64,000 nucleotides of DNA from Sporichthya polymorpha DSM 43042. GTDB lineage: Bacteria > Actinomycetota > Actinomycetes > Sporichthyales > Sporichthyaceae. A program made the translations under genes and the position numbers. The notes under the pieces were generated by a model, which saw only the letters and a list, made by a program, of their open reading frames with translations, made no database searches and was not told the DNA's origin. This document shows, piece after piece, positions 9,110 through 22,644 of the stretch; within the stretch, counting starts at the first letter, position 1; each line of letters begins with the position of its first letter. The stretch spans positions 3,013,057-3,077,056 of the forward strand of contig NZ_KB913029.1 of NCBI RefSeq assembly GCF_000384115.1, read 5' to 3'.

Positions 9110-9374
9110 GGTCGTCACGGACGGTGACCGGCGAGGTCCGGCCGGTGGGGCCGTCCGGGGAACCGCGCCGGGACGGGTTCCGGGCCGTTCGTCGCCGCGG
9201 AAGGGACGGGGTGGCCCGGAGGGGTCGTCCGTTTTGTCCCCCCGACTAGGACGAACCGCTCGTCTTGCATCCTCCGTTCGTTCCATTCCGGCATGGCTGT
9301 CTTGCCGTCCGGCTACCTGGGCGTTTGTATGCGAATAGGACGCCGGGTGGGGAACTGCGGCGGGGGAGGAACGC
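9110..9374. promoter_or_regulatory. Upstream region of the membrane-anchored protein at 9375
   Basis: 265 bases with no gene. A possible vegetative promoter is TTGCCG at 9302-9307, 17 bases before TTGTAT at 9325-9330. That would give a short leader ending in the GGGGGAGGA ribosome-binding site before the GTG at 9375. Weak evidence; nothing else is seen here. Confidence 0.3.
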
Positions 9375-10880
9375 GTGAGCAACGAGCGGTCGGAGCGCCG
9401 AGCCATCGTGACGGGGAGTACCGGAAACGGTGCGCTCGCGGGTGCGGTCGCGGGAGCGATCGACACCGCGGTCGACCCGGCGGCCGACGAGGCCGAGCGG
9501 CTCTTCGACTTCGGCCCGGACGTCGAGCTCCCGGAGACCGGCCCCCAGGCCACGCTCCCGCCCTGGATGGCCGACCCGGCCCAGGCCGGTCCGGAGGGCG
9601 CGCTGCCGTTCGCCGGCCAGACGATCTCGGCCCGGCTCGCGCCCGCCGCCCCGGACGTCCCGGCGGTCACCGCTGCGGCCGCCACGGCGGCTGAGACCGT
9701 CGAGGACCGGACCCCGGAGCCCGTCGCCGTCCCCACCTTCGCGCAGAGCGTGCCGGCCCCGCGCCGGCGCCGGAAGCCGCTGCCCGCCGACCGCGTCGTG
9801 ATCGCGGCCCCGGCCGTGGTCGACGGCTCGCCCGTCGCCGCGGCGCCGGTGTCGGTGGCCCCGGTCGGCCCGGCTCCGCTGGTCCCGGCGCAGCGCACCG
9901 ACGCGACGACGACCGCCCCTGCGGGCGGCGCCGACGCGCCGGCCGAGCCTCCGGCGAAGAGCACGGACGAGACCGAGGCGGAGCGCAAGCGTCGCCGCCG
10001 CCGGTGGATCGGGCTCGCGCAGGCGACCGCGATCATCGCCGTGGGCGCGACCGTCGGCACCTACGCCGCCGGTGGGCTCGGGTTCCTGGAGAACCGCGTC
10101 AAGGAGAACCCGCCGACCGCGGAGGCGAGCGCCTGGGTGCTCAACAACCTCGCCGGCGCCGGGTCGGTCGCGGTCCCGGCCTCGCTGGTCGACACGCTGA
10201 TCCAGAACGGCCAGGACTCCGACGCACTGACGACCTACCCGGACGAGAGCACCGCGCCGCTCGACCTGGGCAAGAACTGCTGCTCGTTCCTCGTGCTGGT
10301 CGGTGGCCCGGGCGAGGAGCCGGGGGCCGGCGTGCCGGACTCGGTGCGTGCGTTGTACGACCGCTCGCGCCCGGCCGCGGTGTTCACCACCGACGGCGGC
10401 TGGACGCAGGTCCGCCAGGTGCTGCCCGGCTCGGCGGCGAAGGTCGCGGCCGACCTCAAGGCCGACCACGACGCGCTCGTCGCCACCGGCAAGTCGCTGA
10501 TCGCGTCCGGGAAGGTCGGACTGTCCGACGCCGCCAAGACGCAACTGCAGAACGGCGAGGTCGACGCCCGCGTCCTGCTCGCGGTCGTCGCGGTCGCGCT
10601 GAAGCACAAGATCACGATCGCCTCGTTCCCGGCGTTGCCGGGTGAGACGGACGCCGGCATCCTGCACCGCTCGGTCGCGATCTCGAAGATCGACGGCGTC
10701 GCGGTCTCGGACGGGTCGAAGGGCGTGAAGTCCGTCAAGGACCTGCTCGCCGCGTCCACCGGGGTGTACCGCCCGGACGGGGCCGGGGTGCACGCAGTCG
10801 ACGGCGTTCCTGCGCTCGAGCTCCGCTTCGACGCGCCGAGCCCGTTCGGCCTGCTGACGCTCGACGCCAAGAAGAGCTGA
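9375..10880 (+). CDS. Hypothetical single-pass membrane protein with long Ala/Pro-rich cytoplasmic part
   Basis: 501 residues, no known family recognised. Residues 1-200 are low complexity and partly acidic, with a basic patch PRRRRKPLP. Just after ERKRRRRRW, one membrane helix (about 211-233, [19 protein letters not shown]) points the C-terminal half outside. That external domain of about 260 residues contains paired cysteines ([13 protein letters not shown]) and ends in a compact alpha/beta-looking stretch. Start GTG with GGGGGAGGA before it. folD follows 28 bases downstream but appears to have its own promoter. Role unknown; it looks like a conserved actinobacterial envelope protein. Confidence 0.7.
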   Translation: MSNERSERRAIVTGSTGNGALAGAVAGAIDTAVDPAADEAERLFDFGPDVELPETGPQATLPPWMADPAQAGPEGALPFAGQTISARLAPAAPDVPAVTAAAATAAETVEDRTPEPVAVPTFAQSVPAPRRRRKPLPADRVVIAAPAVVDGSPVAAAPVSVAPVGPAPLVPAQRTDATTTAPAGGADAPAEPPAKSTDETEAERKRRRRRWIGLAQATAIIAVGATVGTYAAGGLGFLENRVKENPPTAEASAWVLNNLAGAGSVAVPASLVDTLIQNGQDSDALTTYPDESTAPLDLGKNCCSFLVLVGGPGEEPGAGVPDSVRALYDRSRPAAVFTTDGGWTQVRQVLPGSAAKVAADLKADHDALVATGKSLIASGKVGLSDAAKTQLQNGEVDARVLLAVVAVALKHKITIASFPALPGETDAGILHRSVAISKIDGVAVSDGSKGVKSVKDLLAASTGVYRPDGAGVHAVDGVPALELRFDAPSPFGLLTLDAKKS

Positions 10881-10908
10881 CGCGGGCGGCGCCCCTAGGA
10901 TCGAGGCC

Positions 10909-11781
10909 GTGACGGCGAAGATCCTGGACGGTAAGGCAACCGCGGCGGCGATCCGGGCGGAGCTCACCCAGCGGGTGGCGAAGCTTGCGGAGAACGGCAT
11001 CACGCCCGGACTCGGCACGGTGCTGGTCGGCGACGACCCGGGCAGCCATTCGTACGTGGCGGGCAAGCACCGCGACTGCGCGGAGATCGGCATCGCCAGC
11101 ATCCGCCGCGACCTGCCCGCGACCGCGACGCAGGCCGAGGTGGAGCAGGCCGTCGCGGAGCTGAACGCCGACCCGGCGTGCACCGGCTTCATCGTCCAGC
11201 TGCCGCTGCCGAAGGGTCTGGACGCGAACCGGGTGCTCGGTCTGATCGACCCGGACAAGGACGCCGACGGCCTGCACCCGGTGAACCTCGGCAAGCTCGT
11301 GCTGGGCGAACCGGCGCCGCTGCCGTGCACGCCGCGCGGCATCGTCGAGCTGCTCACGCGCTACGTCATCCCGATCGCCGGTGCCGAGGTCGTCGTGGTC
11401 GGCCGTGGTGTCACGGTCGGCCGGCCGCTCGGGCTGCTGCTGACCCGCAAGTCCGAGAACGCGACCGTGACCCTGTGCCACACGGGCACCCGCGACCTGG
11501 CCGCCCACGTGCGCCGGGGCGACATCGTCGTGGCCGCCGCCGGCGTCCGGGGCCTGGTCACCGCCGACATGCTGAAGCCGGGCGCGGTCGTGCTCGACGT
11601 CGGCACCTCCCGCTCGGAGGACGGCAAGCTCGTCGGTGACGTCGACCCCGCCGCGACCGAGGTCGCCGGCTGGATCGCTCCGATGCCCGGCGGCGTCGGC
11701 CCGATGACGCGCGCGATGCTCGTGGACAACGTCGTGCTCGCCGCGGAGCAGTCGGTTTCGCAGCGCGCCGCCGGGATCTGA
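10909..11781 (+). CDS. folD: Bifunctional methylenetetrahydrofolate dehydrogenase / cyclohydrolase
   Basis: Interconverts methylene-, methenyl- and 10-formyl-tetrahydrofolate, the one-carbon donor used by PurN and PurH just upstream. The 290-residue protein has the catalytic [15 protein letters not shown] (Tyr49, Lys53), the folate-site [10 protein letters not shown], the NADP-site [17 protein letters not shown] and the C-terminal [14 protein letters not shown]. The GTG start has no Shine-Dalgarno. TAGGAT at 10896-10901, 7 bases before it, fits a -10 box and a leaderless mRNA. The DUF3017 gene follows 10 bases later. Confidence 0.97.
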   Translation: MTAKILDGKATAAAIRAELTQRVAKLAENGITPGLGTVLVGDDPGSHSYVAGKHRDCAEIGIASIRRDLPATATQAEVEQAVAELNADPACTGFIVQLPLPKGLDANRVLGLIDPDKDADGLHPVNLGKLVLGEPAPLPCTPRGIVELLTRYVIPIAGAEVVVVGRGVTVGRPLGLLLTRKSENATVTLCHTGTRDLAAHVRRGDIVVAAAGVRGLVTADMLKPGAVVLDVGTSRSEDGKLVGDVDPAATEVAGWIAPMPGGVGPMTRAMLVDNVVLAAEQSVSQRAAGI

Positions 11782-11791
11782 GCCGACGGGC

Positions 11792-12109
11792 GTGAGCACC
11801 CCCGGCCGTCCGAGTCCGCGCCCGGTGCCGCGGTCCGTCGTGCGCCGGGTCGTGGCGGCGGAGTGGCCGCTGGTGTGCGTGCTCGCCGTCTGCACCGCGG
11901 GCGTGCTCGTCGTCCTCTCCGAGCACTTCCGGCGGGGGACGGTCCTGTTCGCCGGGGGACTGGTCCTCGCGGCCGGGCTGCGGGCTCTGCTCCCGTCCGA
12001 GTCGGCCGGGCTGCTCGTGGTCCGCGGCCGGCTCGTCGACGTCATCACCCTCGCGGCGTTGGGCCTCGGCGTCCTCCTCGCGGCGCTGGTGGTCCCGCCC
12101 CCCGCCTGA
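11792..12109 (+). CDS. DUF3017 membrane protein
   Basis: 105 residues with three hydrophobic helices (around PLVCVLAVCTAGVLVVL, GTVLFAGGLVLAAGLRALL and DVITLAALGLGVLLAALVV). Position right after folD, size and the motif LLPSESAGLLVVRGRLVDV match the actinobacterial DUF3017 family. GTG start, 10 bases after the folD stop, so probably co-transcribed. Function unknown. Confidence 0.8.
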   Translation: MSTPGRPSPRPVPRSVVRRVVAAEWPLVCVLAVCTAGVLVVLSEHFRRGTVLFAGGLVLAAGLRALLPSESAGLLVVRGRLVDVITLAALGLGVLLAALVVPPPA

Positions 12110-12151
12110 GGGGTCACCTGATCGCCGGGCTAGGGTTTTCCCGAGCAATCT

Positions 12152-12168
12152 CTTGACGCCAAGACAAT
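12152..12168 (+). promoter_or_regulatory. CTTGAC-N2-CAAG-N2-AAT element upstream of mdh (also upstream of icd)
   Basis: The element contains a TTGACG that could be a -35 box and the short palindrome TCTTG-N4-CAAGA. It lies 67 bases before the mdh ATG. An almost identical element lies at 15511-15527 in the same orientation relative to icd, so it may bind a shared regulator or be a promoter core. Confidence 0.45.
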
Positions 12169-12234
12169 AAGTGTGGGCGTCGTCGAGTGCTGTCCCCGAA
12201 GTTGTCGCCCCCGTTTGATGAAGGAGTGCTGGTC

Positions 12235-13191
12235 ATGGCGCGCAAGGGCAAGGTCACTGTCGTCGGAGCCGGCTTCTACGGATCGACCACCGCGCTCCGC
12301 CTCGCGGAGTACGACATCTTCGACGAGGTCGTGCTCACCGACATCGTCGAGGGCAAGCCCGAGGGCCTCGCGCTCGACATGAACCAGTCCCGGCCGATCG
12401 AGGGCTTCGAGACCAAGCTGACCGGTGCCACCACCACCGCGGACGGCGACGGCTACGAGAAGACCGCCGGCTCGGACATCGTCGTCATCACCGCGGGCCT
12501 GCCCCGCAAGCCCGGCATGAGCCGCATGGACCTCATCGAGGTCAACGCGAAGATCGTGCGCGGCGTCGCGGAGAACATCGTCAAGCACTCGCCCGACGCC
12601 GTCATCGTCGTCGTCTCGAACCCGCTCGACGAGATGACCGCGCTGACCCAGCTCGCCTCGGGTCTGCCGAAGAACAAGGTCATCGGCCAGGCCGGCATGC
12701 TCGACACCGCGCGCTTCACGAACTTCGTCGCCGAGAAGCTCGGCGTCGAGGTCGGCGCGGTCACCACGCTGACCCTCGGCTCGCACGGCGACACGATGGT
12801 CCCGGTCCCGAGCGCCTGCACCGTCAACGGCAAGCCGCTCTCGGAGCTGCTCTCCGCCGAGGAGATCGAGGACCTCGTCGTGCGCACCCGCAACGGCGGC
12901 GCCGAGGTCGTCGCGCTGCTCAAGACCGGCTCGGCGTACTACGCCCCGTCGGCCGCCGCGGCCCGCATGGTCAAGGCCATCGCCGAGGACTCCGGCGCGG
13001 TCATGCCGGTCTGCTGCTGGGTCGACGGGGAGTACGGCATCTCCGGCGTGTACCTCGGCGTCGAGGCCGAGCTCGGTGCCGGCGGCATCAAGAAGGTCGT
13101 CGAGCGCGACCTCACCGAGACCGAGCTCGCCGCGCTGAAGGAGGCCGCCGAGGCCGTCCGCGCCAAGCAGGGCGACGTCGCGAACCTCTAG
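12235..13191 (+). CDS. mdh: Malate dehydrogenase (LDH-like, NAD-dependent)
   Basis: Oxidises malate to oxaloacetate in the TCA cycle. 318 residues. The Rossmann motif is VVGAGFYGSTTA (residues 10-20) and Asp36 at the end of strand 2 favours NAD. Substrate-binding arginines are in LPRKPGMSRMDL (Arg91 and Arg97); Arg91 is the residue that distinguishes malate from lactate dehydrogenases. Catalytic Asp157 and His184 are in LDTARF and GSHGD. The ATG at 12235 has AAGGAG 8 bases upstream; an upstream in-frame ATG lacks one. It is convergent with the icd gene, and both share the terminator at 13202-13245. Confidence 0.95.
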   Translation: MARKGKVTVVGAGFYGSTTALRLAEYDIFDEVVLTDIVEGKPEGLALDMNQSRPIEGFETKLTGATTTADGDGYEKTAGSDIVVITAGLPRKPGMSRMDLIEVNAKIVRGVAENIVKHSPDAVIVVVSNPLDEMTALTQLASGLPKNKVIGQAGMLDTARFTNFVAEKLGVEVGAVTTLTLGSHGDTMVPVPSACTVNGKPLSELLSAEEIEDLVVRTRNGGAEVVALLKTGSAYYAPSAAAARMVKAIAEDSGAVMPVCCWVDGEYGISGVYLGVEAELGAGGIKKVVERDLTETELAALKEAAEAVRAKQGDVANL

Positions 13192-13201
13192 TCACCCCAC
13201 A

Positions 13202-13245
13202 ACGTCCGAAGAAGTGGCTGCAATTGCAGCCACTTCTTCGGACGT
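13202..13245. terminator. Perfect 44-bp loop-free palindrome between mdh and icd
   Basis: Two 22-bp arms, ACGTCCGAAGAAGTGGCTGC continuing AA, and an exact reverse complement with no loop. It sits 10 bases after the mdh stop and 6 bases after the end of the convergent icd gene, so it is a bidirectional terminator. Its outer arm shares ACGTCCGAAGA[AT]GTGG with the hairpin at 15579-15626. Confidence 0.88.
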
Positions 13246-13251
13246 AAGGCT

Positions 13252-15527
<2,276 letters not shown>

Positions 15528-15578
15528 ATACCTGGGCGAGCGCCGGATCTGCGCACGGCCCGGTCAGGGCGGCACTTC

Positions 15579-15626
15579 CGACGTCCGAAGATGTGGCCGC
15601 TATCGCGACCACATCTTCGGACGTCG
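15579..15626 (-). terminator. Hairpin terminator of the lipoprotein gene
   Basis: 18-bp perfectly complementary arms (CGACGTCCGAAGATGTGG and its reverse complement). Inside them are a mismatch, three further pairs and a 4-base loop. It starts 3 bases after the stop of the minus-strand lipoprotein gene and insulates icd from it. It is sequence-related to the terminator at 13202-13245. Confidence 0.8.
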
Positions 15627-15629
15627 CGA

Positions 15630-17699
<2,070 letters not shown>

Positions 17700-17710
17700 C
17701 GGCGGCCCGC

Positions 17711-18250
17711 ATGAGTGCGAACTCCTCGCCGGTCGTCCGCACCATCGGCGTCGCGATCGCGATCCCCGAGCCGCACGGCTCGGAGCTCCAGGACTGGCGC
17801 GAGCACTTCGGTGACCCGCTGGCGCGCTCGATCCCGACGCACGTGACGCTGCTGCCGCCGACGCCGATCACGGAGGAGGACCTGCCGGGGGTCGAGTCGC
17901 ACCTGCGGTCGATCGCGGCCGGCTTCTCCCCGTTCGGCATCCTGCTGCGCGGCACCGGGACCTTCCGGCCGGCGTCCCCGGTGGTCTTCGTGACCCTCGC
18001 CGAGGGCATCTCCGACTGCGAACTCCTCGAGCAGCAGGTCCGCAGCGGCCCGCTCGGGCACCGCGAGCTCGAGTTCGTCTACCACCCGCACGTGACGGTC
18101 GCCCACCACATCTCGGACGAGGCGCTGTCCCACGCGTTCGAGAAGCTCGCCCAGTACGAGGCCCGCTTCACCGTGTGGGGGTTCAGCCTTTTCGAACACG
18201 GCGCGGACGGGGTCTGGCGTCCGTTCCTCGACTTCGCGTTCGGAAGCTGA
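17711..18250 (+). CDS. 2'-5' RNA ligase / cyclic phosphodiesterase-fold protein
   Basis: 179 residues with the two HxT motifs of the 2H phosphoesterase superfamily, THVTLL (His44-Val-Thr46) and HPHVTV (His127-Val-Thr129), at the usual spacing. Family members act on 2'-5' linked or cyclic phosphates of RNA or nucleotides. The natural substrate here is not predictable. It follows trpS by 12 bases, a neighbour pair seen in actinobacteria. It ends 6 bases from the stop of the convergent carboxypeptidase gene. Confidence 0.85.
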   Translation: MSANSSPVVRTIGVAIAIPEPHGSELQDWREHFGDPLARSIPTHVTLLPPTPITEEDLPGVESHLRSIAAGFSPFGILLRGTGTFRPASPVVFVTLAEGISDCELLEQQVRSGPLGHRELEFVYHPHVTVAHHISDEALSHAFEKLAQYEARFTVWGFSLFEHGADGVWRPFLDFAFGS

Positions 18251-18256
18251 CGCCGG

Positions 18257-19570
18257 TCAGTACCGGTAGGCGCCGTAGCGGCGGTACCGGCGGCGGTTCG
18301 AGAAGAACCGGGCCGCGCCGAGCATCATCAGGACCGCGACGAGCGCGGAGCCGGCGACCGCGGACCACCGCAGCGAGTCCTCGCGGGAGACGGGGGAGCT
18401 GTCGATGCTCGTGCTGCCGCCGCTGCCCGCTCGGCCACCGCTGGCCTCGCCCCGGTCGCCGCTGCCGACGACCGCGGGGCCCGGGTTGGAACCGACGGAG
18501 GTGAAGCCCTCGTCCTCGGGGGAGACGACCGATGGCGAGATCGGGTCGACGAGCTGGCCGACCGGCTCGATCTTCCCGGCGACGTCGAAGCCGTAGTTCA
18601 GCAGCGCGCCGGCTTCCTTGGTGATCTGGCCGAACGGCGTGTACATCAGCGAGGCGACGATGGTCTTCCCGTCGCGCTGGGCCGCGGCGATGATCGTGTT
18701 CTGCGCCAGCGTCGTGTAACCGGTCTTGACGCCGATCGCGCCCTCGAAGCCCTGCAGGAGCAGGCGGTTCTCGGTGTAGACCCAGAAGTCCTTCTTGGTC
18801 TTCGGGGTCGCGCTCGCCGTGCGGTTGCCCGGGAAGACGTGGCGCACCGAGGAGACGTAGTTCCGGATGTCGCGGCGCTGCAGCGCCGCGCGACCCCAGA
18901 GCGCGAGGTCGTAGGCCGAGGAGAACTGCCCGTCGGCGTCGAGGCCGCTCGGGTTCACGACGGTGGTGTCCATGGCCTGCAGGCGCCGGGCCTCGGCCTG
19001 CATCATCGCGACGCCGCGCTCGACGGTGCCGCCGCCGGCGCGGGCCAGCGCGTTCGCGGCGTCGTTGCCGGAGCGCAGCAGCAGCCCGTACCAGAGGTCG
19101 TCGACCTTGTACTCCTGCGGCGCGACCAGGCCGACGCGGGTGCCCTCCTGGGCCTCATCGGTGTGGTCGGCCTTCACCGTGGAGTTCGGGTCCAGGCGCG
19201 GGGCCATCGTCAGTGCGAGCAGCGTCTTGAGCGTGCTGGCCGGGCGATAGCGGCCGTGGGGGTTCTTGGCGGCAAGTACCTGGCCGGTGTCGGCGTCGGC
19301 GACGACCCAGGCGGCGGCGGTGGTCGCGGGGACGGCCGGGGCGCCCGGAGCCGCGACGATGCCGCGCTCGGTCATCCGCGGGCCGCCGATCGAGTTGGTC
19401 GCCGGGGGCTGCGGGGTCGGGGTCGGGGCGCCCTCGGGGGCGCCGATGGTGCCGGCGGTGGGGAGCGGGTTCGGGTCGGCGGCGACCCCGGTCGACGCGA
19501 GCAGCGCGGGCAGGACCAGACCGACCACGGCCGCGCTCAGGCCGAGGCGGCGACGACGGGCGGCTCTCAC
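18257..19570 (-). CDS. D-alanyl-D-alanine carboxypeptidase (class C-type low-molecular-weight PBP)
   Basis: Trims D-Ala from peptidoglycan pentapeptides outside the membrane. 437 residues: signal peptide (RRRRLGLSAAVVGLVLPALL), a Pro/Thr-rich spacer, then a peptidase S11 domain. The catalytic motifs are STLK (Ser112-Lys115), SGN (167-169) and KTG (282-284). After the catalytic domain comes a Gly/Ser linker and a C-terminal membrane helix (SAVAGSALVAVLMMLGAARFF) with a basic Arg/Tyr tail, so it is membrane-tethered at its C-terminus. GTG start with GGGGGAAG 5 bases upstream. Confidence 0.93.
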   Translation of the reverse strand: MRAARRRRLGLSAAVVGLVLPALLASTGVAADPNPLPTAGTIGAPEGAPTPTPQPPATNSIGGPRMTERGIVAAPGAPAVPATTAAAWVVADADTGQVLAAKNPHGRYRPASTLKTLLALTMAPRLDPNSTVKADHTDEAQEGTRVGLVAPQEYKVDDLWYGLLLRSGNDAANALARAGGGTVERGVAMMQAEARRLQAMDTTVVNPSGLDADGQFSSAYDLALWGRAALQRRDIRNYVSSVRHVFPGNRTASATPKTKKDFWVYTENRLLLQGFEGAIGVKTGYTTLAQNTIIAAAQRDGKTIVASLMYTPFGQITKEAGALLNYGFDVAGKIEPVGQLVDPISPSVVSPEDEGFTSVGSNPGPAVVGSGDRGEASGGRAGSGGSTSIDSSPVSREDSLRWSAVAGSALVAVLMMLGAARFFSNRRRYRRYGAYRY

Positions 19571-19707
19571 TTCGACTTCCCCCGAGCGGTGGCATGGTGC
19601 GGCAGCAGGTGTTACTCCCGAGTCAGCGTAGAGTCTGGTCGCCGCTGGGGTCGGTTACTTGACGATCTACGCAGCCGTGTTCCGGATCGGAGGGCAGCAC
19701 ACTCCTC

Positions 19708-20898
19708 ATGTCGGTGCGGCTCGATCCCCGGATCACCCACGGGATGCGGAACGTGCGTCGCGACCTGCACGCCCATCCCGAGCTGTCGGGCGCGGAGTTC
19801 CGCACCACGGCCCTGGTCGCCGACCGGCTGGCCGCGGCAGGCCTGGCCCCGAAGGTGCTGCCCGGCGGAACGGGGCTGGTCTGCGACCTGGCGCCCGCGG
19901 GCGCCGCTGCCGGCGAGCGTGCGGTGACGGTGCTGCGCGCCGACCTCGACGCCCTGCCGCTGCCGGACGTGAAGGACGTGCCGTACCGCTCGACGGTCCC
20001 GGACACCTGCCACGCCTGCGGGCACGACCTGCACACCGCTGTCCTCCTCGGGGCCGGCCTCGTCCTCGCCGAGGAGCTGGCGGCCGGGGCGCTCCTGCGC
20101 CCCGTCCGGCTCGTGTTCCAGCCCGCGGAGGAGGCGATGTGGGGCGCCCGGGCAGCGATCGAGGCCGGGGCGCTCGACGGCGTCGGCCGCGCGGTCGCGC
20201 TGCACGCCGACCCGCGGCTCGACGTGGGGCGCGTGGGCCTGCGGGCGGGCGCGATCACCGGCGCCGCGGACTTCGTCCTCGTCCGCCTGACCGGGCCCGG
20301 CGGGCACACCGCGCGGCCGCACCTGACGGCCGACCTCGTCCACGCCCTCGGGGTCGTCGCGACGCAGACACCGGCGCTGCTCGCGCGGCGTTTCGACCCG
20401 CGGGCGGGGCTGCGGCTGGTCTGGGGCCGGGTCGCGGCGGGGTCGGCGGCGAACGCGATCCCGGCCGCGGGTGAGCTCGCCGGCACCGTCCGGTGCCTGG
20501 ACACCGCGACCTGGGACGCCGCGCCCGACCTGCTCACCGGGATCGTGACCGCGCTCGCCGAGCAGCACGGCGTGACGGCCGAGGTCGAGGTCACCCGCGG
20601 CGTGCCGCCGTGCGTCAACGACGCCGACGTGGTGGCGGACCTCGAGTCCGTGCTGGCCGCCGAGCTCGGCGCGGACGCGGTTCTGGCGACCGAGCAGAGC
20701 CTCGGCGGCGAGGACTTCGCCTGGTTCACCCGGGCGGTGCCCGGCGCGCTCGTCCGCCTCGGCACCCGCGGCCCGGGCGCCCCGGCGACCGACCTGCACA
20801 CCTCGACCTTCGACGTCGACGAGGGCGCTCTGGAGGTCGGGATCCGCACGCTGGTCGCGGTGGCGACCGCGCCTCCCGGATCGGGGGCGACCGCATGA
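19708..20898 (+). CDS. M20-family amidohydrolase
   Basis: 396 residues of the M20D amidohydrolase type (hippurate hydrolase / N-acyl amino acid deacylase-like), a zinc or manganese enzyme that cleaves N-acyl groups. Metal-binding and catalytic motifs are LHAHPELSGAE, RADLDALPLPD, HACGHDLHTA, FQPAEEA and SLGGEDFAWF. The dimerisation-domain GPGGHTARPH is also present. Its stop overlaps the cdd start by four bases (ATGA), so it leads the cdd-deoA operon. The equivalent site in mycobacteria carries amiA/amiB-type genes near deoD. Substrate unknown. Confidence 0.92.
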   Translation: MSVRLDPRITHGMRNVRRDLHAHPELSGAEFRTTALVADRLAAAGLAPKVLPGGTGLVCDLAPAGAAAGERAVTVLRADLDALPLPDVKDVPYRSTVPDTCHACGHDLHTAVLLGAGLVLAEELAAGALLRPVRLVFQPAEEAMWGARAAIEAGALDGVGRAVALHADPRLDVGRVGLRAGAITGAADFVLVRLTGPGGHTARPHLTADLVHALGVVATQTPALLARRFDPRAGLRLVWGRVAAGSAANAIPAAGELAGTVRCLDTATWDAAPDLLTGIVTALAEQHGVTAEVEVTRGVPPCVNDADVVADLESVLAAELGADAVLATEQSLGGEDFAWFTRAVPGALVRLGTRGPGAPATDLHTSTFDVDEGALEVGIRTLVAVATAPPGSGATA

Positions 20899-21284
20899 GC
20901 GTCGACTGGGGGGCGTTGCGTGCGGCGGCGCACGCCACGGCGTCGGCGGCGTACGCGCCGTACTCCGGTCTGCAGGTCGGGGCGGCCGGGCTGACCGAGG
21001 ACGGCCGGGTGGTCGTCGGCGTCAACGTCGAGAACGCCTCGTACGGGCTGACGCTGTGCGCGGAGTGCGGGATGGTCTCGGCGCTGGTCGCGGGCGGGCG
21101 CGCGCGGCTGCGGGCGGTTGCGGTCCGGAACGCCGCGGGGGACGTCCTCACACCCTGTGGGCGCTGCCGGCAGGTGCTGCTGGAGCACGGCGGGCCGGAG
21201 TGCCTGGTCGACACCGCCGGGGGCCCGCGACCCCTCGGTGATCTGCTGCCGGACTCCTTCGGCTCGGCGGACCTCCCGCGATGA
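20895..21284 (+). CDS. cdd: Cytidine deaminase
   Basis: Deaminates cytidine and deoxycytidine to uridine and deoxyuridine. 129 residues, the homotetrameric small type. Zinc-site motifs are CAEC (with the proton-shuttle Glu) and PCGRCRQVL. The N-terminal substrate part is YAPYSGLQVGAAGL and VENASYGLTLCAE. ATGA overlaps join it to the gene before and to deoA after. Confidence 0.95.
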   Translation: MSVDWGALRAAAHATASAAYAPYSGLQVGAAGLTEDGRVVVGVNVENASYGLTLCAECGMVSALVAGGRARLRAVAVRNAAGDVLTPCGRCRQVLLEHGGPECLVDTAGGPRPLGDLLPDSFGSADLPR

Positions 21285-22567
21285 CGGCACCGGACGCGGT
21301 CTCGGTCATCCGCGCGAAGCGGGACGGCGGTGCGCTGACCGACGCTCAGATCGACTGGGTGCTCGACGCCTACGTTCGCGGCGAGGTCGCCGAGGAGCAG
21401 ATGGCGGCGCTCGCGATGGCGATCTGCTGGCGAGGGATGGACCGGCGCGAGATCGCGCGCTGGACGGCGGCGATGATCGACTCCGGTCGTCGCGTCACGC
21501 TCCCGGGCCTGGACCGGCCGACGGTCGACAAGCACTCGACGGGCGGGGTGGGCGACAAGATCACGCTCGTGCTGACTCCGCTGGTGGCCGCGTGCGGGGC
21601 GGCGGTGCCGCAGCTGTCCGGCCGCGGCCTCGGGCACACCGGCGGGACGTTGGACAAGCTGGAGGCAATTCCCGGCTGGCGCTCTGATCTGACGAAGGAT
21701 CAGTTCGAGGCCCAGCTGCGGGAGGTCGGCGCCGTCGTCGCCGCCGCCGGGCCGGACCTCGCCCCGGCAGACGCCCGGCTGTACGCGTTGCGGGACGTCA
21801 CCGGCACGGTCGAGTCGATCCCGCTCATCGCCGCGTCGATTCTGAGCAAGAAGATCGCCGAGGGCACCGGTGCGCTCGTGCTCGACGTGAAGGTCGGGTC
21901 CGGAGCGTTCATGAAGACCGAGGATTCGGCCCGCGAACTGGCCGAGACGATGGTCGCGCTCGGCACGGACTCCGGCGTGCGCACCTCCGCGCTGCTCACC
22001 GACATGTCCGCGCCGCTCGGGCGAACCGCGGGCAACGCCCTCGAGGTCGCCGAGGCCGTCGAGGTCCTGGCCGGGGGCGGACCGGCGGACGTCGTCGAGC
22101 TCACGTTGGCGCTGGCGCGGGAGATGCTCGCGCTGGTCGGCCTCGACCGCGTGGATCCCGCCGACGTCCTCGCCGACGGGCGCGCGATGGATGTGTGGCG
22201 CCGGATGGTTGCCGCCCAGGGCGGGGATCCGGACGCCCCGCTGCCCGGCGCCGCCGAGCACCACGAGATCCGGGCCGGCCGGGCCGGTGTGCTGACCGGC
22301 GTCGACGCCTTCGACGTCGGGATCGCGGCCTGGCGCCTCGGGGCGGGGCGCGCCCGCAAGGAGGACCCGGTCTCGGCCGCGGCCGGAGTGACGCTGCGTC
22401 AGCGACGCGGCGACCAGGTGCGCGCCGGTGACGTGCTGGCCGTCCTCGCGACCGACGACGCCGCCCGGATCCCCGGCGCCGTCGACGCGCTCGCCGAGGC
22501 GTTCACGATCGACCCGGGCCCGGACCCGGGGCCGGCGCCGCCGCTGGTCCGCGGCCGGGTCGGGTAG
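21281..22567 (+). CDS. deoA: Thymidine / pyrimidine-nucleoside phosphorylase
   Basis: Phosphorolysis of thymidine and deoxyuridine to base and deoxyribose-1-phosphate. 428 residues. The family signature is SGRGLGHTGGTLDKLEAIPGW; phosphate/substrate residues are in DKHSTGGVGDK and ILSKKIAEG; the metal-binding stretch is VKVGSGAFMKT. Start ATG overlaps the cdd stop. The product sugar phosphate is the substrate for the mutase (29647) and deoC (24114) routes on the opposite strand. Confidence 0.96.
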   Translation: MTAPDAVSVIRAKRDGGALTDAQIDWVLDAYVRGEVAEEQMAALAMAICWRGMDRREIARWTAAMIDSGRRVTLPGLDRPTVDKHSTGGVGDKITLVLTPLVAACGAAVPQLSGRGLGHTGGTLDKLEAIPGWRSDLTKDQFEAQLREVGAVVAAAGPDLAPADARLYALRDVTGTVESIPLIAASILSKKIAEGTGALVLDVKVGSGAFMKTEDSARELAETMVALGTDSGVRTSALLTDMSAPLGRTAGNALEVAEAVEVLAGGGPADVVELTLALAREMLALVGLDRVDPADVLADGRAMDVWRRMVAAQGGDPDAPLPGAAEHHEIRAGRAGVLTGVDAFDVGIAAWRLGAGRARKEDPVSAAAGVTLRQRRGDQVRAGDVLAVLATDDAARIPGAVDALAEAFTIDPGPDPGPAPPLVRGRVG

Positions 22568-22572
22568 TCCAG

Positions 22573-22614
22573 CGCCGAATTCTCGCGAACGCCGGATTCT
22601 CCCGAACGCCGGAT
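22573..22614 (+). repeat. 17-bp tandem repeat, about 2.5 units, upstream of add
   Basis: Units CGCCGAATTCTCGCGAA and CGCCGGATTCTCCCGAA are followed by a partial third copy (CGCCGGAT). They lie between the deoA stop and the putative -10 box of add. They may be a regulatory site or simple sequence drift. Confidence 0.5.
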
Positions 22615-22644
22615 CGAACGGCCCCGCACGACGTAACGTGAGTC

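Noticed and set aside
7370-10060. An 896-codon open frame on the minus strand
   Set aside because: Antisense to purH and the 9375 gene, low-complexity Asp/Gly/Arg composition, no start signals.
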